Positions 22,998-29,113 of a stretch of DNA of 29,113 nucleotides are shown here, in pieces. The stretch spans positions 1 through 29,113 of the forward strand of contig CAYSXI010000048.1 in the NCBI GenBank assembly GCA_964434955.1, written 5' to 3'. The notes under the pieces were generated by a model. It was not told the origin of the DNA. It searched no databases and was given only the letters and a program-made list of their open reading frames with translations. This DNA comes from JANQLU01 sp964434955 (GTDB lineage Bacteria > Planctomycetota > Planctomycetia > Pirellulales > Pirellulaceae). The first letter of the stretch is position 1; every line of letters starts with the position of its first letter. The translations under genes and the position numbers were made by a program.

Positions 22998-23012
22998 TCC
23001 AAAGATTTTTAG

Positions 23013-23032
23013 GATCACGCTGATTCGTGATC
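23013..23032. promoter_or_regulatory. Inverted repeat between divergent genes
   Basis: GATCACG and CGTGATC arms (7 bp, perfect) flank a 6-nt spacer. It lies upstream of both pyrE (+) and the sulfatase-fold gene (-). A TGCTAAAAT extended -10-like sequence (23054-23062) follows on the plus strand, 64 nt before the pyrE ATG. It could be an operator for either gene; this is position-based inference. Confidence 0.35.
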
Positions 23033-23126
23033 ACTTATGAAAATTCACTCGTCTGCTAAAATCCTATGACATATTGAACATCAAAGGCAGGCCGGAAGGC
23101 GGCCCAATCTACGACGCGAGCGATCC

Positions 23127-23678
23127 ATGTATCAAGAGAAACGGCTAATCGAACTGGTTCATGAAAAAGCACTCAAATTCGGGGACTTTACCCTGGCTTC
23201 TGGCAAGAAAGCCTCTTATTACCTGGATTGTCGAAAACTCACGCTCGATGGCGAAGGCGCAAATATTATCGCCGAAGGCATCCTCGATCGAATTGGCGAT
23301 GATTTGCCCGATGCGATTGGCGGGATGGCAATTGGAGCCGACCCCATCACGGCCGCGGTGATCACGGTTGCCCATCAACAAGGAAAGAGCATTCGCGGTT
23401 TTATCGTTCGTAAAAAGGCGAAAGAGCATGGGACCGGGCAGCTGGTCGAAGGCCCGGTCGAGAGCGGCCAGAAAGTTGTCATCGTCGAGGACGTGACGAC
23501 GACCGGCGGAAGTTCCGTGGATGCGGTAGGCCACTGTCGCGATTTCGGCTTGCAAGTCGAACGCGTCATCTCAATCGTGGATCGGAAACAGGGAGCCGAC
23601 AAGGCGTTTGCGGATATCAGAGTCCGTTTCGAGTCGCTGTTAAACATCAACGATTTGGGAATCGATACGGAATCGTAG
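23127..23678 (+). CDS. pyrE: Orotate phosphoribosyltransferase
   Basis: Cytosolic enzyme of de novo pyrimidine synthesis joining orotate to PRPP to form OMP. The 183-residue length is typical. The N-terminal region FTLASGKKASYYLDCRKLTL (residues 21-40) is the OPRTase hood/orotate segment. GGMAIGADPITAAV (65-78) and FIVRKKAKEHGTGQLVEG (92-109) carry the flexible-loop Lys and His residues. VVIVEDVTTTGGSS (117-130) is the PRPP-binding motif. The ATG at 23127 directly starts the family alignment. It stands alone, without other pyr genes, and is followed by a long spacer rich in inverted repeats. Confidence 0.96.
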   Translation: MYQEKRLIELVHEKALKFGDFTLASGKKASYYLDCRKLTLDGEGANIIAEGILDRIGDDLPDAIGGMAIGADPITAAVITVAHQQGKSIRGFIVRKKAKEHGTGQLVEGPVESGQKVVIVEDVTTTGGSSVDAVGHCRDFGLQVERVISIVDRKQGADKAFADIRVRFESLLNINDLGIDTES

Positions 23679-24093
23679 GATTCCTTCTCGCGGAACGACC
23701 AGTCCTTTTCTTCGGATTGGTTAAAAGCAATTGATTCTGAACGGGCGCGCATTGCGCAAACTTTAACGACCGAATCCTCCGGTAACCGGTGACAAAGTTT
23801 GCGGTCTAAGGAAGCTGTTTGTGATTCTCGCAATGCCCCATATGTTCGGTTGGTTCGTGATTTATAGGTGCGGGTGATTGCGCCACGCCGCTTGAACGGA
23901 TTCTCCTAGTTTTGCATCGTTTTAATTTGGTCCGGGTAACTAGGAGCACGATGATTGATGCAGATACCGCGGTCATTTGCCTCGTGGTAAGCATGCCAAA
24001 TATTCGTGCCATCACGAATGACAACACGAATCAAATCAAAAAAAGTCATCGACCCATTGATTTCTCCTGCTGGATGCTAAGGAGTTTAGCGAA
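23679..24093 (+). other. Spacer with several inverted repeats, leader of the BBP7 gene
   Basis: 415 nt without a convincing gene. Three inverted repeats are visible. (a) CGCAAACTTT at 23755-23764 pairs with AAAGTTTGCG at 23794-23803, and the loop contains a nested CCGGT-A-ACCGG (23779-23789). (b) CTCCTAGTT at 23903-23911 pairs with AACTAGGAG at 23938-23946. (c) ATTCGTG-CCAT-CACGAAT lies at 24002-24019, with a third CACGAAT copy at 24025-24031. None has a T-tract, so they are not standard terminators. A structured RNA or long 5' leader is possible. Confidence 0.5.
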
Positions 24094-25419
24094 ATGAAAA
24101 AACTATTGTTCCATGGCTTGGCCCTGGCGTTGGGTGCCGTCATGGTTTCACCGGCCGCAGCTCAATTCGGCGACAGCTCGAACGAGTTTCGTGACCATTA
24201 TTCCAACGCCTATCAAACCACGACCAGAACCTTACGAAGACCTTACCAGGAACAGGAAAGCCCAAGTGACCTGGGTTCCGCTCCGGGTGAGCCCGGCATG
24301 CCAACACCGATTCCGGGCGATCAGATTGCGCCCAGCGCGCCATGCGGTCCAACCTCAGGCTGCGGCCCAAATGCTGGAGGATGTGACACCGGATGCAACA
24401 ACGGTGTATTCAGTGGCTCGTCCTCAATCGTCAACAAAGTTCTTGGTTGCGTTGGTGGCGGCTGCGGCGGTAGAAATAGCAACTCCAATTGGGTTGCGGG
24501 AATCTACGGTCTCGGCTTCGCCCGTGACTACGAAGACGATTTTGGCTTGAGCTACAATGCCACTCCCGCCTACCTGTTCTCAACAGACGCCGATCACGAT
24601 TTCTTCGGGGGCGTTGAATTCATGCTTGGAAAGCGCAACTGCGATGGCCGCGGTTGGGAATTCCGATACTGGGGACTGTATCCTACCCAGGCCGATGTTT
24701 CACTTGCCAATGGCCGAACCGTCCTCAACAACCTGAGCCAGGTTACGGATCCGACATCCGGCAATACGGTTTTGTCGATCTACAACAACTCGACGTCACA
24801 CCGGATTTATCGCAACAACGAGTTTCACAACGTTGAGTGGAATCTGCTTGCGAATGCCGGTTGCCGCGGACGCCGCTCGTACGAATGGTTGGCCGGCTTC
24901 CGTTGGTTCGAGTTCGACGAGAATTTCCGATACCGAACCAGCACCAACGTTGGTGGCTATCCACCCGTCTTTGATTACGACCTGGACGTCAGTAATACGT
25001 TGCTCGGATTCCAGATGGGTGGTCGCAAGGAAATCTGCTTGGGCAAAGGCTTCCGGATTCACCTCGGAGGTAAAGCGGGTGTATTCAACAACTACATTCG
25101 CCACCGTCAGTCCATGCAAAACAACCTCGGTGTCTACGCCCAGATCAACCAAGGCCCACTTGCCGGCAACGACTACAACTACGCATCCTCCAAGAACGAT
25201 ATTGCCATGATGGGCGAACTCGATCTGGGAATGTCGTGGCAGTTCCGCGATTGCTGGCGATTGCGTGGCGGCTACCGCGCTGTTGGATTCAGCGGTGTTG
25301 CACTTGCTCCTGACCAGATTCCTGTCAACTTCATGGATGGTCCGGATGCGAGCCGCATCAACTCGAACGGCAGTTTGATCCTCCACGGATTCTACGCCGG
25401 CGCAGAATACTGCTTCTAG
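24094..25419 (+). CDS. BBP7-like (DUF1551) outer-membrane beta-barrel protein
   Basis: A 441-residue exported protein with AAGGAG about 9 nt before the ATG and a signal peptide cleaved near AAA (residue 23). After a Pro/Gly-rich segment comes a Cys-rich linker (Cys84, 90, 97, 101, 119, 124; CGPTSGCGPNAGGCDTGC). From about residue 133 the sequence alternates aromatic and polar residues in strands (WVAGIYGLGFARDYEDD, GWEFRYWGLYP, YEWLAGFRWFEFDENF, LRGGYRAVGFSGVAL), and the chain ends in HGFYAGAEYCF. A final Phe is the classic outer-membrane assembly signal. This matches planctomycete BBP7-type barrel proteins by character. Role (pore or structural) is unknown. A strong terminator follows. Confidence 0.82.
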   Translation: MKKLLFHGLALALGAVMVSPAAAQFGDSSNEFRDHYSNAYQTTTRTLRRPYQEQESPSDLGSAPGEPGMPTPIPGDQIAPSAPCGPTSGCGPNAGGCDTGCNNGVFSGSSSIVNKVLGCVGGGCGGRNSNSNWVAGIYGLGFARDYEDDFGLSYNATPAYLFSTDADHDFFGGVEFMLGKRNCDGRGWEFRYWGLYPTQADVSLANGRTVLNNLSQVTDPTSGNTVLSIYNNSTSHRIYRNNEFHNVEWNLLANAGCRGRRSYEWLAGFRWFEFDENFRYRTSTNVGGYPPVFDYDLDVSNTLLGFQMGGRKEICLGKGFRIHLGGKAGVFNNYIRHRQSMQNNLGVYAQINQGPLAGNDYNYASSKNDIAMMGELDLGMSWQFRDCWRLRGGYRAVGFSGVALAPDQIPVNFMDGPDASRINSNGSLILHGFYAGAEYCF

Positions 25420-25447
25420 TTGAGCGTCTGCTTTGACAATCAAAAAC

Positions 25448-25480
25448 AAAAAGCCGCAGCAATCGCTGCGGCTTTTTTTT
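25448..25480. terminator. Bidirectional terminator between BBP7 gene and infC
   Basis: Perfect 8-bp stem GCCGCAGC / GCTGCGGC with an AATC loop, preceded by five A and followed by eight T (25473-25480). Read on the minus strand it ends in CTTTTTGTTTTTG, so it can also stop transcription from infC, whose stop is about 90 nt away. Confidence 0.92.
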
Positions 25481-25566
25481 GTCAAACATTCGGTGGCATG
25501 ACGTGCGGTGGCAAGCGTGAAGTGTGACTTTTGCGGAAACGATCCCGCGTGCCTACCTCGGCGACA

Positions 25567-26100
25567 CTACTTCGGTGCGACGGTACAGGAAATTCGTCGG
25601 GCCTGCCGCGTCGGTGGCGACTCCAACTTTCCGTGCTCTTCGCAAAGGCGCTCGACGATCGTCTCGATGATCTTTGCACCTTCGTCGATGTGCGCCATTT
25701 CGCGACCGCGGAACATCATCGTGACTTGCACTTTATCTTTGTGCTTAAGAAAGCCGATGGCTTGCTTTACTTTGAAATCGATATCGTGTTCGCCGGTCTT
25801 GGGCCGAACTCGAATTTCTTTGAGCTTGGTTTGGTGAGCTTTGCCCTTGCTGTTTCGCTTGCTCTTCTCATAGCGAAACTTACCGTAATCCATGATTCGG
25901 CAAACCGGAGGCTTTGCATCGGGGGCAACCTCCACGAGATCCAACCCTTCCTGCCTGGCTTTCTCCTGAGCTTCCTTGGTCGGTAAAATACCAAGCTGCT
26001 CACCATCAGCTCCAATCACACGGACGGGCGACTTTTTGATTTGTTCGTTAACTCGATTTGAATCTCCACCTCGGTTTTGTTGACTTCGATCGTAGGCGAT
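25567..26100 (-). CDS. infC: Translation initiation factor IF-3, probable AUC start
   Basis: IF-3 binds the 30S subunit and enforces correct start-codon and initiator-tRNA choice. Both domains are visible: N-terminal (SNRVNEQI...VRVIGADGEQLGILPTKEAQ, then DYGKFRYEKSKR) and C-terminal (KEIRVRPKTGEHDIDFKVKQ, KVQVTMMFRGREMAH). The conserved RVNEQI segment lies upstream of the first canonical start (GTG 26019), so translation must begin earlier. An in-frame TAG lies 15 nt upstream of 26100, and no ATG, GTG or TTG occurs between it and RVNEQI. The codon ATC at 26098-26100 is preceded 6 nt upstream by AGGAAG. An ATC start gives 177 residues. Rare AUU/AUC-type starts are a known autoregulatory device of infC. 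It follows thrS on the same strand; rpmI and rplT do not follow. Confidence 0.88.
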   Translation of the reverse strand: MAYDRSQQNRGGDSNRVNEQIKKSPVRVIGADGEQLGILPTKEAQEKARQEGLDLVEVAPDAKPPVCRIMDYGKFRYEKSKRNSKGKAHQTKLKEIRVRPKTGEHDIDFKVKQAIGFLKHKDKVQVTMMFRGREMAHIDEGAKIIETIVERLCEEHGKLESPPTRQARRISCTVAPK

Positions 26101-26535
26101 TTGTTTCTTCCTTTTCTAGTAAACAATGAAATAAATTGGTTATCCAATTATGGCTTTGAATTACCGGGACCCGGCAACTTTTCTGTCCTTAATGATTAAA
26201 GTATCGGCGAAGAAATCTGGCAACGTCAACTGTTTCACATCGTGAAACGAGACAAATCGCCGATTAATCCCCACAAACTCCTGTAGCAAACTTCACGGCA
26301 ATCCACGATTCTGGCTCACCGTCTGCAATTTTGGCACGCTGTCCAACTTAAGACAATCGGGCCCCAATCAGGTTTCGGAATGGAATTGAGATCTGTTCGA
26401 TTCCGCTGCCTCGCGGCCGACCTCGAATCACCGTTAATCGGACGCGATCCCCGTCAATTTGGTTCATTTGAGCTGGAATTTTCATGCCGAAAAAGCTTCG
26501 ATCCGGGTCTCGGCCATTGGAATCGACGCCGCTAC
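26101..26535 (-). other. thrS-infC spacer / infC leader with hairpins
   Basis: 435 nt with no convincing gene. On the infC strand, three short hairpins precede the gene: GTTTCAC-GAT-GTGAAAC (26232-26248), CCGGG-T-CCCGG (26164-26174) and AATTGG-ATAA-CCAATT (26134-26149); the last sits about 20 nt before the infC ribosome site. No T-tract follows any of them. This may be a processed or regulated leader. Confidence 0.5.
26107..26113 (-). promoter_or_regulatory. Ribosome binding site deciding the infC AUC start
   Basis: AAGGAAG on the minus strand, 6 nt before the ATC at 26100. It is the only good Shine-Dalgarno match in the segment bounded by the in-frame TAG upstream and the conserved IF-3 N-terminus downstream. 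Confidence 0.75.
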
Positions 26536-28623
26536 CTAGTACTCGTTTTGATCACTCGACCCACTAAGCTCAGCTGAGTTTTCAAACTTCTGCCGGACCA
26601 ACTTCTCTTCGACTTCTTTGGTCAGCCGATCAATCGCTTCATCAACTGGCATCGCACCAATATCGCCTTCGGCCCGATCCCGAACAGAAACCGTGTTGTT
26701 TTCGGCGTCGCGAGGTCCCACAACCAACATGTAAGGCACCATCTCCATCTGGGCGTCGCGAATCTTGGCGCCCAGTTTCTCGGGCCGGTAGTCTCCGTGA
26801 ACCCGAAGTCCAGCCGCCTCCATTTTTGCTTGAACCTCACGACCGTAAGCTTCACTCTTGTCGCTGACCGTCAGAATCCGGACTTGCTCCTGGCAAAGCC
26901 AGAGCGGGAAGGCGCCAGCAAAATGTTCAATCAACACACCGATAAACCGTTCCATCGAACCAAATGGAGCTCGGTGAATCATGACCGGACGGTGCGACTT
27001 ATTGTCGGCGCCGACGTAATTCAGGTCGAAACGAATCGGCAAGTTGTAGTCGACTTGGACCGTGCCTAGTTGCCACTCCCGGCCAATACAGTCGCGAATG
27101 ACAAAATCGATCTTGGGGCCATAAAATGCGGCTTCGCCCTCTTCCTCGGTATAGGGCTTTCCGAGGCTGGCTGCAGCGTCTCGACAAGCCTGCTCTGCCT
27201 TGTCCCAGTTTTCGGGCTCGCCAACATACTTGCTGCTGTCCTTGTCACGAAGCCCAACGCGGACGCGATAGTTGTCGATGCCCATCGAGCCAAGAACGAT
27301 CTTCACGAGTTCCAGGCACCCGATTAGCTCGTCCGCAACTTGATCCTCCGTGCAGAAAAGGTGGGCGTCGTCTTGCGTGAATCCTCGAACCCGCGTGAGC
27401 CCACCAATTTCCCCGGATTTCTCCCAGCGATAGACGGTCCCAAACTCAGCAAGCCGAACCGGCAAGTCTTTATAACTTCGCGGCACGGAGTCAAAGATTT
27501 TCACATGGTGGGGGCAGTTCATTGGCTTCAACATATAGCCATCGATGTCGCCTTCCTTCATGCGATTGGAGAGTTCTCCACAGCTACAACCTTCCTTGGC
27601 CAACAGGTTCATTTCGTCCCGCAAAATGATCGGTGGATACTGGCTTTCCTGATAGTAAGGAAAATGTCCGGAAGTGCGATACAAATCGAGTTTGCCAATG
27701 TGTGGCGTGAAGACTTGCTCGTAACCCTGCCGCGTCAAGTGCGAAGCGATAAACTCCTGCAGCTGGTGGCGAATGAATGCGCCCTTGGGCGACCAGAGGA
27801 TAAGTCCCTGTCCGACGGTTTCGTCAATGTGATAAAAGTTGAGTCGCTTGTTCAGGACACGATGATCTCGCTTTTTGGCTTCTTCAACCTGATCCAGGTA
27901 TTCGTCCAGTTCTTTCTGATCGAAAAACGCCGTTGCGTACAGTCGTTGAAGTTGTTCACGGTTTTCGTCCGCCTTGAAATAGGCGCCGGCAACCGACAAC
28001 AGCTTGAATGCTCCAATTAACTTGGGGGAAGGCACGTGGGGACCGCGGCAGAGATCGATAAACTCACCTTGTTGATAAAACGACAAGGTATTGTGCTCTT
28101 CTTCGTTCAGCCCTTCTTCGATGTGTTCGACTTTCAGTTTCTGTTTCAAGTCCTGGCAGATCTTGATGGCTTCGCCGCGGTCGCGTTCAATTCTTTCGAA
28201 GGGTTCATCCAGTTCGATGATGCGCTTCATTTCGGCTTCGATTTCCTCGAAGTCCTCTTCGGTCAGCGAATCGGGACAGTCGAAATCATAGTAAAAGCCA
28301 TCCGGTCGAGTTGGCCCGAATGCGAGCTGGACGTTTTTCTTGAGGCGCATCACCGCGCGGGCCATCACGTGGGCGCAGGAATGCCGCATCGTTGCCAGCG
28401 CTTCGGGGTCTTTCTTGGTGATGATTTTCAGTTCGATCGGGTCGCCTTCGGGTAATGGCGCGTCGATCTTGACCGGTAAATGATTGACCTCGGCCCAAAG
28501 CGCGGCTTTGGCCAAACGGGAGCCAATGCTCTTTGCGACATCCTTCGCCGTGGCCCCCGAATCAAAATTTTTGACGGATCCATCGGGCAGTTTGACAGAG
28601 ACTCCAAGCGCGGCGTTACTCAT
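26536..28623 (-). CDS. thrS: Threonyl-tRNA synthetase
   Basis: Class II synthetase charging tRNA-Thr in the cytosol. The 695-residue protein has an N-terminal TGS domain (about 8-68), then the editing domain with HSCAH (His81, His85) and the paired Cys/His in FIDLCRGPHVPS. The catalytic core contains MNCPHHVKIF (zinc ligand Cys370), RVRGFTQDDAHLFC (His421) and HRAPFGSMERF (His550), followed by an anticodon-binding domain (VRILTVSDKSEAYG onward). All key residues are present. The ATG at 28623 starts directly at the TGS domain; GAG lies 6-8 nt upstream as a modest ribosome site. It is the first gene of the thrS-infC pair. The C-terminal 15 residues are a polar, non-conserved tail. Confidence 0.97.
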   Translation of the reverse strand: MSNAALGVSVKLPDGSVKNFDSGATAKDVAKSIGSRLAKAALWAEVNHLPVKIDAPLPEGDPIELKIITKKDPEALATMRHSCAHVMARAVMRLKKNVQLAFGPTRPDGFYYDFDCPDSLTEEDFEEIEAEMKRIIELDEPFERIERDRGEAIKICQDLKQKLKVEHIEEGLNEEEHNTLSFYQQGEFIDLCRGPHVPSPKLIGAFKLLSVAGAYFKADENREQLQRLYATAFFDQKELDEYLDQVEEAKKRDHRVLNKRLNFYHIDETVGQGLILWSPKGAFIRHQLQEFIASHLTRQGYEQVFTPHIGKLDLYRTSGHFPYYQESQYPPIILRDEMNLLAKEGCSCGELSNRMKEGDIDGYMLKPMNCPHHVKIFDSVPRSYKDLPVRLAEFGTVYRWEKSGEIGGLTRVRGFTQDDAHLFCTEDQVADELIGCLELVKIVLGSMGIDNYRVRVGLRDKDSSKYVGEPENWDKAEQACRDAAASLGKPYTEEEGEAAFYGPKIDFVIRDCIGREWQLGTVQVDYNLPIRFDLNYVGADNKSHRPVMIHRAPFGSMERFIGVLIEHFAGAFPLWLCQEQVRILTVSDKSEAYGREVQAKMEAAGLRVHGDYRPEKLGAKIRDAQMEMVPYMLVVGPRDAENNTVSVRDRAEGDIGAMPVDEAIDRLTKEVEEKLVRQKFENSAELSGSSDQNEY

Positions 28624-29037
28624 TTTTTCTCAGCTAAAATAGGGTCACCAGAAAGCGATATCGCAGTATAGAACTTATGACACCAAACGAAAACGTCGGT
28701 TCACCCGTGGATTTCGTGCCGGGATGCGGGGCTGAACGAGGATCTGGCCTTTTACGGAAGAAATGGCGAACCTCTAGGTCGAGGAAAAGTCGTTTCCCAT
28801 ACGATTGGTGAAAGAATCGGAAGGGAGTGAATTTGGAGGAGTCGGTAAGAGCTCCGTCTTCTGGGCGAATCAGCGTCTCATCGATGAAGGAAGTTCTGAA
28901 GGCGTGGCAAATAGGCTTTATTTTTTGCCCGAATTGGCCGATAGAAACCAAATTCCGATTTGCTATAATCTTGACTTCGAATTTGCCGATTTGAGTCCTG
29001 GCTCGATCGAGAGTCAGAAGATGAAATGGCAACTTTC
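28624..29037. other. Divergent intergenic region between thrS and tRNA-Val
   Basis: 414 nt; the thrS leader on one side and the tRNA promoter on the other. A TATACT hexamer on the minus strand near 28670 could be the thrS -10, without a convincing -35. Open frames on both strands overlap the tRNA in antisense or sense and are rejected as genes. Confidence 0.5.
28961..28969 (+). promoter_or_regulatory. Extended -10 promoter of tRNA-Val
   Basis: TGCTATAAT, a perfect TATAAT (28964-28969) with the TGN extension. It would start transcription near 28976, about 60 nt before the tRNA 5' end. No clear -35 is seen at 17 nt, which fits an extended -10 type promoter. Confidence 0.55.
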
Positions 29038-29112
29038 GGGCGGTTAGCTCAGTTGGTTTAGAGCGCCACGTTGACATCGTGGAGGTCGTTGGTTCAAGTC
29101 CAATACCGCCCA
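29038..29112 (+). tRNA. tRNA-Val (anticodon GAC)
   Basis: A full cloverleaf can be folded by eye. The acceptor stem GGGCGGT pairs with ACCGCCC. The D-stem is GCTC/GAGC with loop AGTTGGTTTA. The anticodon stem CCACG/CGTGG closes loop TTGACAT, giving anticodon GAC (valine). The variable loop is AGGTC. The T-stem GTTGG/CCAAT closes loop TTCAAGT, and the discriminator is A. The window ends one base after the discriminator, so whether CCA is encoded cannot be seen. Confidence 0.95.
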
Positions 29113-29113
29113 C

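Noticed and set aside
23912..24097. 61-residue open frame before the BBP7 gene
   Set aside because: It starts inside an inverted repeat, has no ribosome site and crosses the BBP7 ribosome site.
26331..26345. TTGGCACG resembling a second sigma-54 -24 element
   Set aside because: The matching -12 position reads CCAAC rather than TTGC, so the element is incomplete.
28634..29113. 159-residue open frame on the minus strand
   Set aside because: It reads antisense through the tRNA-Val and begins with a peptide of the kind (GGIGLEPTTSTMSTW) commonly mis-annotated from reversed tRNA genes. No ribosome site or family.

Overview
The window looks like chromosome from a planctomycete, probably a marine Pirellulales-type bacterium. 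Evidence for this is the BBP7/DUF1551-type outer-membrane barrel protein, very long exported proteins with carboxypeptidase-like regulatory or glycosidase-like domains, a sulfatase-fold protein, an lpxK lipid A gene, a cbb3 oxidase operon with a fused ccoNO gene, and many hypothetical secreted proteins with Cys-rich or low-complexity tails. I recognised no insertion sequence, phage gene, integrase or CRISPR array. The taxon is an inference from protein character, not from a marker gene.

Layout. (1) 1-7886 (+) is a tightly packed cbb3 cytochrome oxidase operon: ccoNO (5' end outside the window), ccoQ, a short one-haem ccoP, ccoG, ccoH/fixH, a SafE/DsbD-like membrane protein, ccoI and ccoS. Most junctions are 4-nt ATGA overlaps, so translational coupling is likely. 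(2) 7887-8760 holds a small membrane-protein gene flanked by two tandem-repeat arrays. (3) 8737-11126 (-) is a four-gene operon (small single-TM protein, PP2C phosphatase, cysteine dioxygenase, VOC protein) preceded by a textbook sigma-54 -24/-12 promoter at 11110-11126, with a palindrome about 140 bp further upstream. (4) 11701-13350 (+) encodes a secreted acidic protein with its own terminator. It converges on 13618-15510 (-), an exported protein with two regulatory-like beta domains and a GCQG repeat; that gene has a separate terminator on its own strand. (5) 15878-17737 has divergent yceH (-) and lpxK (+). (6) 17778-22997 (-) has a giant GHL10-like exported protein and a sulfatase-fold protein that has lost its catalytic residues. 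(7) 23127-25419 (+) has pyrE, a 415-nt spacer rich in inverted repeats, and a BBP7 barrel protein. (8) 25567-28623 (-) has thrS followed by infC. InfC appears to start at a rare AUC codon, and rpmI/rplT do not follow it. (9) A tRNA-Val(GAC) with an extended -10 promoter ends the window.

How the genes work together. The cco block is a self-contained unit for making a low-oxygen terminal oxidase: structural subunits first, then copper delivery and assembly factors (CcoG reductase, CcoH, SafE-like, CcoI Cu+ pump, CcoS). The sigma-54 operon joins a Ser/Thr phosphatase to thiol oxidation under an activator-dependent promoter, and is the most unusual regulatory arrangement here. thrS, infC, pyrE, lpxK, yceH and the tRNA are housekeeping genes. 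All functional calls come from motif recognition by eye; no database search was run.
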